A DNA stretch of 64,000 nt. Origin: Torreya grandis (taxonomy: Eukaryota > Streptophyta > Pinopsida > Cupressales > Taxaceae). Both the position numbers and the translations under genes were made by a program. The notes beneath the pieces are model-generated. The model was not told the origin of the DNA. It saw only the letters and a list, made by a program, of their open reading frames with translations, and made no database searches. How positions within the stretch are numbered: the stretch's first letter is position 1; every line of letters starts with the position of its first letter. This document shows, one piece after another, positions 25,094 to 38,800 of this stretch. Where the stretch lies: the NCBI GenBank assembly GCA_037957365.1, contig JARHVA010002424.1:124001-188000 (forward strand), given 5' to 3'.

Positions 25094-25106
25094 TCCCCCA
25101 ATTTAA
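25094..25106 (-). other. COP polypurine tract
   Basis: In sense, TAAATTGGGGGA lies directly before the LTR start TGTTGAG. This is the expected plus-strand primer site. Confidence 0.7.
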
Positions 25107-26240
25107 TACAGAAAGGAGAGATGCATATCATCTGTTTAAGTCTTCCATGAATCTCATTATGTAATTCCTTAGTGATAATATCAATAAATTTATCTTCACT
25201 TATGACATACTGAAAAAATATTTATCATTGACTAAGGCTTTAATAAAATGATGTTTGAGTTCAATGTGCTTAGTTCTAGTATGTTAAACTAGACTCTTGG
25301 ATAATTTTATTTCCCCATTGTTATCCCAAAATATCTATGTTATCTCAATTTTCACCTCTCTAAAATCATAAAAGATTCTTCACAATCATAATACTTACAT
25401 TAAAGATGATGTAAGGGTTGTATATTTAACTTCAGTAGAGGATACTAGAATTATAGCTTTTTCTTGGAAGACCAAAAAACCAACCCACTTTCTAGTGTGA
25501 ATTAATAACCTAAAGTTAACTTCCTATCATCAAGATATCCTCCAAAATATGAATCTATGTACCCAATGATACATAAATTCCTTATTGTAATTAATTAAAT
25601 ATCATGATTATAATTACCTCTTACATATCTAAAAAATATCTTCACTGCTTGCAAATTCTTGAGTGGCAATTTTCCTATAAATATAGAAACTAGAGAAACC
25701 CCATAACTAATATCAAGTATTATCATAGTGTGATACACAAAACCTCCCACAATTATTCTAAAATTATTTTCATCATCTGCATAACTTCCATCCTCTCTCA
25801 TAAGTATTTCTCCACTTTTAATGAGTGTCCATGGGCTTTGAATCTTAAAGATTGTACTTCTTTAACATCTTGGGCATACTTGGCTTGAAAAATGAATACT
25901 TACTCTTCATTTTGATGTATTTACATCCCAATAAATTAATAATTAAAATATCAATCATCCCATATTATTATTTCATACTTTATTTTAAAATATTCAACTT
26001 CTACATAGATCTACTTGAAAATATCAAGTCATCTACATAAATACAGAAATATAAAGCATTAGAACTATATGCTTATGTGTGAAGAGGTGGTAAATTTTTA
26101 ATTCTTACAAATTATTTATCAAATAACCAACTATCAATTCTTTATTTCCAATCTATTATATCTTGTTTCAACTCTTAAATATCCTTCTTCAAATTATATA
26201 CCCAAAATTCATTACCCTTTACTTCAAAACCTTGTGGTTG
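25107..26240 (-). pseudogene. COP RT (second half) and RNase H
   Basis: From the insertion point the frame reads QGFEVKGNEFWVYNLKKDI, then FVYVDDLIF (intact catalytic YVDD), MREDGSYADDENNFRIIVG, GVSLVSIFIGKLPLKNLQA and IFFRYVRG, the end of copia RT. RNase H follows as ILVSSTEVKYTTLTS, IFWDNNGEIKLSKS and RTKHIELKHHFI. Several stops and shifts. The piece joins exactly to 33286-33650 when LB and one GGTTG are removed. Confidence 0.88.
26236..26240. repeat. Target-site duplication of LB, left copy (GGTTG)
   Basis: GGTTG directly precedes the LB left LTR (TGTAATC). The same five bases follow the right LTR at 33286-33290. Confidence 0.93.
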
Positions 26241-27455
26241 TGTAATCACCTAAAAGTGGTATTTGGATGCTAAGGGTGTTTTTTGAGATAACATATTCCT
26301 ATATTGTCCCTAGATATATCCTAAATCCTTTACCACACTTTTATATCCATTTTTCATACCACATACATCTTCTATTAGCCCAAACATAATCTCAGGATAA
26401 CATTACCAAATTCTAACCTAGTGTGCCCAGCAATTTACTAGTTGGACATTAGTGTCACATTAATGACATTAAATCCACATGGTGCTAGTGTCTAAAACTT
26501 AGTGCTAATTTCCCTTTCCCTAACTCTCTTGAACATATACATTTTCAAATGTGTGCCCCTCCTAAGGTCATTATAAGTATATTTTATCATCCCCATAAGT
26601 TATAGATCTCTATAAATACAAGACTATTTTACCTTTATTTAATAGATGGAAAATAAATACAAAAACATATTCAAATAAGAAACAAGTTGAGAAAAATTAA
26701 GATATTTGATCCTTATTCTTCCCTAATTCTATAAAACTACTATCTACAACTACCCTAAGCCCAGATTTCAAAGATTTTAAATCTCAATCATAGTTAAGGA
26801 ATTCAAGACCACTCTCATTCTAACATTTACTTGCACTTACACCAAGCACTAGGTATGAGAACTACATTGGGCTTGATCCCTCCTCAAAGTATTTGTATGT
26901 AGGTAACTCTCTTCATAGTGGGGTGTTGAGGATGTCTATCTTATCCTACTAATAAACACACATTTTTAGCACATGTCATACTTACAAGGAGGATTAGGTT
27001 TTACACACTAAATCATATTTTTTAGGCATAATAAAGAGTTCTAAATTTCAAGCACATAGAAATAGAACCCAAAAATACAAGTGCAAGTGATCCTAAAAAA
27101 TAGGAACAATCCTATAAAGAGGACACTAGCATCATTTTGAAGACACTATAATAGCATGACACTATTGTCTAGGTGGGGCACTACTATCTAATGAGCAATT
27201 AGACCTAGGGATCCTATTGATGACACATCAACTTGTATAGAACTCAATTTTTAGAACTCAAATATTTTGTAATAGTCACTTTCTAAATAAGTCTCTATTT
27301 ATTTATATTTATTACTATTTTTAGAAAGTTAAAATAAGTTAAAATCCATAACAAATTAATGGTTAATTATTGCATATTAGTTAACTAATTTAGACATCTC
27401 AGTAATTTAATCTATCTTAGGATTTACACATGTAAAACCCTAAAAGGTTAAATCA
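26241..27455 (+). repeat. LB 5' LTR
   Basis: Starts TGTAATCACCTAAAAGTGG and ends AAAGGTTAAATCA. Matches the right LTR throughout, by eye around 80-85%. TATA box TATAAATACAAGAC at 26611; poly(A)-side sequence is T- and A-rich. Confidence 0.93.
26611..26618 (+). promoter_or_regulatory. TATA box in LB 5' LTR
   Basis: CTCTATAAATACAAGACTAT is conserved in both LTRs (the copy is at 32453), which supports a functional promoter in the source element. Confidence 0.7.
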
Positions 27456-29960
27456 TTTGGTAAACCTGACTTACTTCAGATATTACTTCAAACCTTAGTT
27501 TGCATTTTCCAAATTTTTGTGCAATAAATTAGGGTTGCATATTTTTGATCTTCTAATTTTCTTAGACAACCTAGCTAATTAAATTAATTACATATTATAG
27601 TTTTAATTTATTTACATAAATTTAAATTATTACAAAGAAAACCCTAAATTCATAAACCCTAACCCTAGATAACCCTAGGATTTACATTTCTAGAACTTAG
27701 ATTTTATATCCATATATCTTTTGATTTGCATTTCATATAATCATGATAATAATGACATAATAAATTAATAACTTTTGTTGCAAATTTTAATACTTTCATT
27801 TTCATATTTGTTCCCTTTAATTCAAAATGAACTCAAAAAATGCATAAACACATGTATAGATGATGTTTTATATCAATTTCAATATATATCATATCTCATA
27901 TCAAGTTATCTTTCTCCTATGTGGAATTCCATTAACAAGCAAACCCATACAAACATAGAGGACTTAGCACATAAGCTAACAATGATGTTTCAAGTTTTAA
28001 TGCCATATCTTATGCATAAGAATGAATCTCCTTATCCTCCTCATCTCCATGAGGGTGATAGCTACTTTCCCTCTACATAGGTCCATTATATCATATCTCC
28101 ATGATATGAATCAAACTATACCAATGTCACTATTCCCCATAATTAGTGTATTCACACCTCTTCCCTATAGAGTGTGTTATTATATGTGCAATCAAAAACT
28201 ACTAGGATTTCTACTTATGAGACTTTATGTGATAAAATTATTAGTATGAACAAGATAATTTTAGGTTTACAAAATAAAAATCAACTATTACATGAAAATA
28301 TTACAACATTAGACAATTAATTTACAATACAAAGGTCTCCAAGGGATAATAGTGTAAGCCATGTATATGCATCTTCACCTAGTCAATTTGTGGAAAACAA
28401 TGTTACATATCCAAATAGTAAATCACAATAAAGTATATCTATAGCTAGTGATTAAAAAATAATTCAAAGGTAAAATAAGAGTTTAAATGAGGTACTAAAA
28501 AAATGATTAAAGCTAAGTTGATCAACTACTTCCTCTACACCTAATGAGGAGATCAATATATTTTTGTGCATATCATAGAACGCATGGGCACCACACTGAT
28601 TCATGTTTTTCATTTAAAATTAAAATACAATAGATAATAGATACAAATGAATCACACAGTGACACATCATCCAAACAACATACAATGACACATCTACAAA
28701 TGCAAAAAGGGTCAAACTAAGAAATAGTACAAATATGGTTACCAAAAATAACTCAAAATAACAAAAGGTTTCAAAAAAAAATCAAATCAAGAAATAGTAA
28801 AACAAGAATAGATAAATCAAGAAAATTTACCTCTCCAAAATGAGGATCAACATTCAATATGGTATAATTTTTGTCACAAATATGTACAACATTTTGATTA
28901 TCATGGTCAAGGTTTGGGAAAACAAGCCCAAGGCATCACATTCTATCAATTGATTAAACTTGTCAATAGGGTTTAGGATTTATTGAACATCATAGGGCAC
29001 ATTAGTCACAAATATAGTTTATCAAGGCAAAGCATCAAGATACACAAGACATGTTACATAAAGATCAATATCTTAAGTTTCAAAGTTAAAATCACGCTAC
29101 ACAAATAAAAATTCTCAAAACATTTTTTCTAGCTCAAGATCCTCCACAACATCTATATGTATATAATAATCATAGTTTAAAAGGTAAAAATCACAATCAA
29201 TATGCTAAAGCACAAATTCATAAAAGGTTAACTCCATAGTATGAGGCAATTACCTATAGCATCCTAGGTTATTATGATTCTAATGATAAACAATACTTAT
29301 ATTCATACTACAACAACATTCAAATACAACATAGCATTCACACTCCATGAGATATTACCATTCTTATTTTTGACATATACCATAGTGATAGTGAGTCTCC
29401 CATGAGACTCATCAGTTAGTATGCTACCTACCTTATTGTACATACTTTCCTTCTCTCTTGCTCTTTGTAAATAGTATATTTTCATTTACTTGTACATAAC
29501 TTATATCTAAAAAATAATAAAACATATATAAAACATTAAAATATTACTTAGAAAACACAAAATTTATAGATTATATGCATTACTATGTTTACATTTATTC
29601 TATTTTCTAAACACTACATATGATAGCTATCTTATCATAGTCATTTTTATCATACATATATGTTTCACTTGTTCTTTTTGAGTGATTGAAGATTACATAT
29701 AGGACTTCAATCCAATACATTGATCCAAAATTGTTATCATCTACCCATTAGGGGCATATATACGAATCTAGGTTTATTCATTTGGTACATCCACCCACTT
29801 GAGGGCATCTCATATAAAGTTTTTACTACTAGGTTTTATATTTACATTCTATAGATTCCAGTTTACACATTGATATATCTTGATATTAATCATTAATACT
29901 CATTGCTCAAATTTTTTAGACTATCACTAGCTAAACTCAGCATAGGTATATCTTAGAATT

Positions 29961-30012
<52 letters not shown>

Positions 30013-32070
30013 TATTACATAGCTATGCATGCTTTTATTTCTACCTTTCCTAGATTAGACTTGATTATTTTTCCTATGCTTCTTCCATTTTTGAGGGAAT
30101 TTAATATGTCATTATTATTAGGATCTAAACCACTTCTATGTTTGTATAACTTAGACATGCTCCCATGTCCCTTATGTGTGCTTTCTTAATTCTATATGTG
30201 AACATTTGAACATGCCCTTCTATATGGATTTAAGCCAAATTGTTTGTTGCTTACTTATGTGGGCATTTGAACATGTATTTATATGTATCCATTCTCATAT
30301 TTAGTGATATATGCCCATGTCCCTTGTATTGTGATCCCTTGGCCTAATTTTAAATATCTCATGTGTTTGTATGTATGCTTCTTTTTATGCTTTTGTACCA
30401 TGACACTTGTCTTTGCTTATTACACACACTAGTTTTGAATGCCCTGAGGGACCTCATACATGTACCCTTCCTACTTGGGTGTTATGATGGACTTCATACC
30501 CCATCCCCCTAGGTATCTACTCATATTTACTATTACACATTGATTACACCAATCTTGACACCCTTGTGTAATGTTAGATTAAAACATACATCTTGCATGA
30601 CATACTTATACTTAGATACTTTTACTTTTTGATGTTATGTTTATATATTATATTAGAATATCACATAGCTATAAAGCATATGCTCTAGCTAACACATTAT
30701 GTAGAGCTACTTATTTTGAGGATAGTTCTATGCACAAGCTCCATAACTACCCTCAAAAGAAGGGGCATTCATAGGGGTTTGTCATAGAGATCAAGCTCTT
30801 ACATTGTTATTCACAGGTTATTTTTAGCACACAATCTCTATTTCAAAAATCAAACATAGGTTAGATACAATAAAAAATAAGGACTCAAAAAGCAATTTAG
30901 TCACCTATATTTTAGACCAAATAGATATTAGCACCCAGATTGGGACAGTAGTGCTATAAGGCACTATTATCCCCTATAAGGTCAAATTATCTAGTAGCTT
31001 TAGCTTCAAGACAATCCAAATTAGCCAGACTAGTACACCAAGTATAATATAGGTTTTCATAGGTACAATCATAAGTTTGATAATTATGTTTAAAGTTTCC
31101 TTATATATACTCATTTTAGTGCAGATTCATACCAATTGCTCATATTTGGGGTAATCATGCATGGCATGATCACTCACACATTTAGTTTAGTTAAATCGAT
31201 ACAACATTACATACTTAGTTTAGAATCAATATACTCATATATCAAATAGGGGGTATGTGTGTAGAACATAGTTTCCATATACTCAGTTACACTCATGTTT
31301 ATTAGATGGAATGGAAAAATCCATGTCATTATCTACATTATATACACTTGTCTATCATATTCTAAGTTGTCACTAGTTTCATGCCTTACTCAATCTACAA
31401 TTATTAGAATTATTGTGTGGCCAAGATCCACCAAATGTACTTGAGTGGTCATGTATCTGACATACAAAATTATATATACCCAATTAGATACTTCATAACT
31501 TTACATAGTTCAATTTTAGATGCATCTATTTCATATAGATTGGCAATGATGGAGTCATTCCCTACTTGAGTTCTTGATCCACCCACATGAGAGGGTTAGA
31601 CACACTTACAGTCTTACCTAAGATAATCACATATCATGATCCAATGAGTAGGGGTGGGAAATGATAGAGTTAAAACTAGATTGATTTATTGATTCACTCA
31701 TATGAATATTGAGCAAGCTATCAGCTCAGTCCAAGTCATTCAATTATTTGATCATTATATACACACACCCACAAGTTATCACCAGGTTCATGTATTGGTT
31801 TGAATACCTAATGAGGTGTATTTGTTCCTTTATTTTCTTTTTACTTAGCTTTACTTAGTTACATTATTTATCATAATTTTTTACTTTTGATAATCTCTTA
31901 AGGACTAATTTTTGAATGTTTCATTATAGGTCATTTATTTGGATCATGTTTAACATGCGTAAACCCAAATTCACATACTCAGATTTAGCTACATGGGCTT
32001 CACTCCTAGGTAAGTCTAGTTAGGCTTATTTTTTCTTTATACTAGTCATTTTTTTAGGCATTTATATCAT
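27456..32070 (+). other. LB interior, non-coding
   Basis: Directly after the LTR, TGGTAAACCTGACTTACT (27458-27475) is in the PBS position; I cannot name the tRNA. Open frames at 27775-28080 and 28022-28249 have no family motifs. Around 28850-28930 a plus frame reads WYNFCHKYVQHFDYHG, faintly like a gag zinc segment, but too weak to call. The frame at 29303-29485 (minus) is not supported. The rest is AT-rich spacer. Confidence 0.6.
29965..30009. repeat. (TG)n microsatellite
   Basis: About 22 uninterrupted TG units; the open frame reading MCVCVC through it is an artefact. Confidence 0.95.
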
Positions 32071-32093
32071 AACAAGGGGGGGGGGGGCGTAAA
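32071..32093 (+). other. LB polypurine tract with 12-G run
   Basis: AACAA then twelve G, then CGTAAA, directly before the right LTR (TGTAATT). Expected place for plus-strand priming; the long G run is unusual in this AT-rich window. Confidence 0.8.
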
Positions 32094-33285
32094 TGTAATT
32101 TCCTAAAAGTGGTATTTGGATGCTAAGAGTATTTTTTGAGATAACTTAGCCTTAGACTTATCATATATCCTTTAAAAAAAAAATTAAATCATTGTGTAGA
32201 CCAAAAAAATATTTTATCATCCCAAAAATAGTCCAAAAATAACATTCCCAAATCCTAACTTAGTGTACCCATCAATATACTAGTTGGACACTAACACCAA
32301 AATAATAACACTAAAGCCACATGGTAATAGTGTCCCTAACTTGGTGCTAGTGTCCCTTACCCCAAATCTCTTGAATGGATACATTTTAAAATGTGTGACC
32401 CTCCTAATTTTAGCCTAAGTATATTATATCATCCACACAATTTACATATCTCTATAAATACAAGACTATTTGACCTCTATTCACTAGATGGAAAACAAAT
32501 GCAAAAGCCTATCCAAACAGGAAATAAGTTAAACAAAATTAATGTATTTGATCCATATCTTTCCCTAATTATGCATACTACCATATAGAGTTTCCTTAGT
32601 CCTATATTTCAAATCTCAATCACACTCAAGGAATTAAAGACCACTCTCATTCTAGCATTCACTTGCACTTGCACCAAGTACTAGGTGGGAGAACTACATC
32701 GGGCTTGATCTCTCCTTGGAGTATTGGTATGTGGGAAACTATATTCACATTTGGGTGTTAAGTATGTTAATCCTATCCTACTAATGAACACATATTTTTA
32801 TCTCATGCCATATTTCCAAGGGGGATTAGGATTTACACACTAAATCATATTTTCTAGGCACAATATAGAGTTCTAGATTTTATGTGCACAAGAATAGAAC
32901 CCAGAAACATAGGCACATGTGCTCTCAAAAAATAAGAATAGTCTTGTAAAGAGGAAAATAATTCCATTTTGAGGGAACTATAGTAGCATGTTGCTAATTT
33001 ATAAGTGGGGCACTACTATCCAGTGAGCAATCAGACCCAAGGACCCTATTGACAACACTCAGACCTATCTAGAACCTAGTTTTAAAACCTAGATCTTTGA
33101 CAGCATTCACTTTCCAGATAAGTCTTTATTTATGCATATTTATTAATATTTTTATAAATTTAAAAAATTAAAATTAAATAAAAAATTAGTGGTTAATTAT
33201 TTCATATTATTTAACTAATTTAGACATCTTATCCTTTTAATCTAGCTCAGGATTTACACATTTAAAACCCTAAAAGGTTAAATCA
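32094..33285 (+). repeat. LB 3' LTR
   Basis: Starts TGTAATTTCCTAAAAGTGG and ends AAAGGTTAAATCA, the same ends as the left LTR; 1192 bp. TATA box at 32453-32460. Confidence 0.93.
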
Positions 33286-33290
33286 GGTTG
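33286..33290. repeat. Target-site duplication of LB, right copy (GGTTG)
   Basis: Second GGTTG. On the minus strand it encodes the end of VDQP, which continues at 26240 as QGFE. Confidence 0.93.
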
Positions 33291-33660
33291 ATCCACATAT
33301 ACTTCTTCTTCAATAAATCCATTTAATAATGAACTCTTAACATAAATTTGATTTATTTTCCATCCTTTATGAGAATATACAATAATCATTATTATTATAT
33401 TACCTTTATGTGACACATGTGCAGCGGTTTCCTCATATTCAACCTTAGCTATTTGTGTAAATCCTTTTACAGCTATTCTAGATTTTAGCTTATCAACTAT
33501 ACCATCACTCTTTACATTGGTCTTGTATACCAACTTAATTCACATTATATATTTATTTAATATAGGATAAACTAAATTTAATTTATCATTCCTCTAAATT
33601 TAATTCATCTCTAATTTCATAGCATTAACCAATTATTTCTTTTGACCAGCTTTTGCATAA
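33286..33660 (-). pseudogene. COP RT (first half)
   Basis: Minus strand: AMKLEMN, then LVYKTNVKSDGIVDKLKSRI, AVKGFTQIAKVEYEETAA, GWKINQIYVKSSLLNGFIEE and EVYVDQP, the N-terminal copia RT blocks. It ends at the LB insertion. The conserved DVKSAFLNG motif is here YVKSSLLNG. Open for 87 codons across most of this span. Confidence 0.9.
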
Positions 33661-34189
33661 CTTCTAGGCTCCTTAACAATATAAAACAATGCAAACATAT
33701 AATTTTAATCATAAGTATCATAAAAAAAATTAAATTCATAATGTTTAATACTTTTTATCCTCTTATAATAATTATTATTCAACATTTTATTGGTTGCATT
33801 TAGATTCAACAACTACGTGTTTTTACTTAGTGTTGATGTTGATGGGTGACTAGTCACTTCTAAAGAGCTAGTATTATTTATTGTTGAAATATAAACATGT
33901 GTGGAAATTTAAAAAAATATTACCCCTTAAATTATTTCATATTTACTTGTGATTATTTTAACTTTATTATTTCCTTCAACTTGGATGTACTTTTCATCTC
34001 CCAATTACACTTGGGTTGTGACTTGTCATTGATTTGAGCAACATAAATCAAGAGTAAAACAATTATTTATATACTCTATTCCCATAAAATGTGATACAAT
34101 AATATGATTCCTATTTAACATCAATTTCCTTATCTTTAAATTTTTTATTATCATTATCTTTATTATCTTGATTCTTAGTTGCTAGTATC
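33661..34189 (-). pseudogene. COP protease trace; integrase missing
   Basis: Only about 530 bp lie between gag and RT, where copia elements normally have protease plus an integrase of more than 1 kb. A fragment MTSHNPSVIG with KVHPS nearby may be a remnant of the copia protease region. I see no integrase motif. Internal deletion inferred. Confidence 0.45.
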
Positions 34190-34990
34190 CTATAATCTTT
34201 CATCACATGTCATAGTTTTTTACAATAATGAAAAGTAAATTATCTCTTAATTTTACCTCTAAATTTAGATTCATATTTCCCATTTGAATATGGGTTTTTA
34301 AAACTAATTTTTTTTGTTTTTTTTAATTTTTATCTTTGTTATTTTAAACCCTTACCTTGGTTTCAAGTTTATGTTCTTTATCTCATATTATCCTCATAGG
34401 ATAAGAGAAAAATAAATAACTCGTCAACACTTATAGTGTTCATGTCCTTACACTCTTAAAGAGTGATAAAAATATGTAGTTCTATTTGACTTAAATATCT
34501 CAAAATATTTATTAATATAAAACTATATTGGATAGTTTCTCCATAAACACTCATTTTATGCACAAAATCATTTATCCTTATGCAATAATCTCCTACTCCC
34601 TCAGAATTTGGCATTCTCAAATTCTAAAAATTCATTTTAAGGGTTTGTATTTTTTACTCTATTACCTTAATATAGCCTTAATATGAAGTATACATGGTAT
34701 TACATGATTCATGGTCATTCATTCATCCTGTAATTCTTAGATAAATGATTAGGTTTATGACACTATGAAGATATAAGAAAACTTGTGCATCTATCTTTTC
34801 TTCATATGTTTTTGTTATTTTATGACCATGTTTCAAGTTATTCCAATATTTTGGTGGTGTTTACACATGGATAAAAATTTCCCAAACTCATTTTCATACA
34901 ATAATTATCTTAAACTGGTCTTTACAATACTCAAAGTTATCACCTTTGAAAACATGAATATTCATGGAAGTAGAATTCACTAAAACCATT
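34190..34990 (-). pseudogene. COP gag
   Basis: Minus strand: STSMNIHVFKGDNFEYCKDQ, TPPKYWNNL, EKIDAQVFLYLHSVI, then IKILRYLS-like text with NTISVDELFIFLLSYEDNM, and a zinc knuckle remnant FHYCKKL-HVMKDYRI in which the last Cys is Tyr. This is the UBN2-type copia gag, the capsid protein, from near its start to the knuckle. Several stops and shifts. Confidence 0.8.
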
Positions 34991-35026
34991 ATTCTTCTGA
35001 CAATGGTTTGAAACTCTTATAAACCT

Positions 35027-35814
35027 TGATTGAACATGGATATTATAATAAATTAATTTTTTCAATTTATGTATGGATCTAAAATAAGATCTTAATTATC
35101 CTAAAATTTAAGCTATGTATCAACCAATTTATCCCAGAATCACTATATGTTAGACTATACATTTTATAAGTGAAATTATCGACCAAAAATTATATTGAAT
35201 ACTTCAAAATTTAAAAGATGTGATTTATAGTATAAATTAATGTATACATGCAATAAAATCAAATATAAAACATGTAAAAATGTTTCTAAATTTTAAATAA
35301 TGCACCACATTACCTTTATGTGTAATTATTAGTAATAAAGAAAATTAAAATAAGCTTATTACAAGGTAACTTGCATTGTAAGTTAAATATAAAAGTAAAA
35401 AATAAGTAGATAAATTCAATTAACCACTAAATACACTAAAAATATACTAAATAAAACAATTTTAACTCACTAATAAGATATTACATCATGAAATAATCCT
35501 CTTTATCAATTGAGTAAACATGCATACATATGCACACTAGACAAGTGAAAGTCTAAAAATAGAACTCTAAAATATAATTTTGACTCAAATAAATTTAGAG
35601 ATTATTTAACTAAACATTTAAATAACTATAGTTAATTGGACTCTAATTGACACTTCTAGCTATTTTTTACGAAATTCTCAAAAATGTTCAAAATTAACCA
35701 AACAATTAATTTATGACATAAAGGAATAAAATAAATTTCCTAAACACCTAAAATATTAAATTAAATAAATCTGATATCAATAATAAAGTGCCCAAATTTG
35801 CATCATACTAAACA
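35027..35814 (-). repeat. COP 5' LTR
   Basis: Pairs with 24316-25093; in sense it starts TGTTTAGTATGATGC. On the gag side, GGTTTATAAGAG beside the LTR end could be a decayed initiator-Met type PBS (TGGTATCAGAG), which is usual for copia. Confidence 0.75.
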
Positions 35815-38800
35815 TGTGAAAGTCAAAAGACATCAAAAAACATGATGAGAATTCTTCATGTTGGATTTAAATTTTATGTTTCGATTTGAGTATTTTTTCT
35901 TGTTGTCTCATTGTTGCTTAGCTATATATATGGTTGGTTTAGTTGTGTTAGATTTTTGAGAGGTGTCTGATAAGTGCAGATCAATCTTATGTGAAATTTT
36001 TGGATATAGTAGCGGTGATAATTTTATCCATGAGGGCTGAATTTAACAGTACCTTATACATTTCTTAAATTATATAGTGGAAGAGGAGTGTAATTGCCTC
36101 ACCCATTAGAGTTTTTACCACACTAGGTTTCTCCAAGATAACTCTTGTTCATTTTTTACTTTATTTATTATCACTTTAGGTTCATGTGTAATATGAATTA
36201 ATTTTTATTTCCAACACTTTTTATCTTTTTTTTTGCATTCTAAACATCATATAGTATTCATCTTCTATTCATTTGTCAAGTTAGGAGTCATATGATCCAT
36301 GTTGGTGAAGCTTAGTGTTGAATATCCACCTAGTTTATGGATCAACTAATATAGCGCTATAAATTGATAAATATATAAATTAAAATAAATGATAAGATAA
36401 TTAGTGGATAAATATATTTTGAAATACTAATAATATAAGCAAGAGGTAATAAAGGTATAATACTAGACTGTGAACCTCTCAAATCAATAGCTAGAGTTTT
36501 AGGTGCACTAGGACACAACCATCAGCTTATAGTCACTACCATCTAAAATTATTCCAATTTTAAAAGTTTTGTCTATATATATTTTTATATGGGGAGGTGT
36601 CCTTATTTTATGTTAAATATATGTGTGATTTTGAGGTCTGATGATGTGCATAACTCTAGAAAATTTGTATCCTTCACTTGAAACCCCATATCTACTTGAA
36701 ATGATAGTTTAACCTATTAAAGGGGTTGAAAAGTGGGTCGATATGCCCCAACCACTCCATGTTAAATGGTTTAGAATGGCATACATATCTAATAATTTGA
36801 ATATGGAATTCAAACCTAATGTATTTATCTCCATTAGGAGAATGTATGAAATAGTACTCATTCAATGTATATAAACTATAATATAGCCCTTGATACTTAG
36901 AAATTAGAAACATTATATTGGATCTTGAGTGCCTTAGACTTGGTTAAGACCTGATTATAGTGATTTATTGGTAAATTGTGAAGAATAGGGTAGTTATATT
37001 TAATTTGAAATCATTTGAGTATGATTTTAAGTGGTTTATATATAAATATATATAATACATTTGCGTCTTCAGTACTTCACAATGACAAGCTTGACACATA
37101 TTTACAACACATGACTTAAACACTCAAATAAGGTCTTAATCTTCCATTCTCTCACACTTGAATTTTATCTTATTATTAAACCATTTTATTTTATTATTAT
37201 ACCTTACATGAATTCAATAATTGTTTCAAACCTACTAAATATCCTACACATACATCTCCAAAATCTCAATGTAGTCCATTTGTATACAAGTTAGTTTTGC
37301 CAAACCTAGTCTGTACGACCAATTTATAATGATTAATCTAGATGAAACCAAACCTATTCCATTAATCACTATTTTATAAAATCAAACCCATCTTTAAGGT
37401 TATCCCATCATCCTACCATGTCGGTGGTGTGATAATTTTTTCAATTAGATCCATATATAAACAAATCAAGGTCTCATTTAAAGGGATTTGGTAATGATCA
37501 AATATACATATACACTATTTCACATTGATAAAATAATACCTATGATTATAAAAGTAAAAACCCATCACTAGGAGTATTCTAAAGTTAAGTAGGAATCAAT
37601 CTAAATCCAAGTCAAAGAAATCATTATCAAATGTCAAATCCAATCATTGGTTGCATACATATAGTGAAGAAGCACAATTTCATAATCGCACTAGGTGGTA
37701 AAATTATACATGGCTTGGTTTCCATGCTCAGAGTATCAAATACATATTAAACATTAAATCATTATATTATGGTGGTTGGGGTTAGTTTATTCCATCACAC
37801 TTTTCCCCATTTTGGAAAGTTTCTATCCCTCATAAGCACACTTAGGGTTTCAAGGCAAAGGAGGCTTATTTATGGAGGTGTGCACATCATCAAGGTTAAA
37901 TATTGTAAACACATAACAATAATATATAGGCCTATGTAATTTTATATTCACTATTCCCTTATTCCACATAGGCCAACATCAACTAGTAGGTCAATATTGA
38001 CTAGTGATACGAACTCATATCGATAGAACCAACCTAGTATAGATGGTGAATTAGTTATAGAACCAACTGAATATTACACCTATATTATCTTGATATACAC
38101 TTCCATAATATATTAATAGTTAGTAAATCAACCAAAAAAATTAAGTATATTAATCTCTTTATTACTTTCTATATTTAGCACATACCACTTGTCAACCTAG
38201 AAGAATCAATCTCAATCTTTTACATTCAAATTTATGCTTGAATGTCATATCTATTAATATGAATCTTACTAAAAAGTTATATCTTGGTTATATTAATATT
38301 ACCCATAATAAAAATTAGGTTAAATAATATTGGTGAAACCATACACATTATGAATAGTGTTAGGCTTCCTTTAGGATTTCATCCTTCCAAGGTTTCATAT
38401 TCTATATACAAGGGTTTTGAATATCATTTTTGATCTTGTTACACATTAAAATTGATCTCATATAATTTTTTTAATGATTTCATTGATTTAATTTTTATTT
38501 TTGTACACATAAAATATTTTCACCTTTTTCCATAGATCTTAATTAGGGTTTCATCCTTTTAGGGTTTTAGATTTCAGCTTTAAGGTATTTTTTAGACTAA
38601 ATTTATTATTATTCCTTAAATTTATAAACTAATAATGACCATGTGGAATGAACATTATTGGTTAACAAAAGCAATGAATTTATTCTTTCCATATTATTCT
38701 ACATGGATAGTGTAGTTTATTTGAGTCAATTATGTAATTAAATAACAAATAAGGATCATATCCAAATTCACTAATAAGACTAAAGTTACAAATTAAAAAT

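Larger units (their letters stand above)
26241..33285 (+). mobile_element. LB: LTR element without recognisable coding sequence
   Basis: Two LTRs of about 1.2 kb (26241-27455, 32094-33285), a G-rich PPT before the right LTR, TG...CA ends and a GGTTG duplication define a complete 7045-bp element on the plus strand. The 4.6-kb interior has no gag, protease, RT or integrase that I can read. This fits a non-autonomous large derivative mobilised in trans. Confidence 0.92.
24316..35814 (-). mobile_element. COP: decayed Ty1/copia element, split by insertion of LB
   Basis: Two diverged direct LTRs (24316-25093 and 35027-35814) bound gag, a protease trace and RT-RNase H, all on the minus strand. LB (26241-33285) sits inside the RT. 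Without LB the element is about 4.45 kb, short for copia because most of integrase is missing. No clean target duplication is seen: AAAGT precedes the left LTR, and AAAGT occurs 4 bp beyond the right LTR. Confidence 0.85.

Noticed and set aside
27630..27680. CCCTAA-rich stretch resembling telomere repeat
   Set aside because: Only a few irregular AACCCTA words in an AT-rich element leader; not an interstitial telomere array.
29968..30189. Open frame starting MCVCVCVC
   Set aside because: Translation of the (TG)n microsatellite.
24311..35823. AAAGT as the target duplication of COP
   Set aside because: The right copy is 4 bp away from the LTR end, so it may be chance; left as unresolved.
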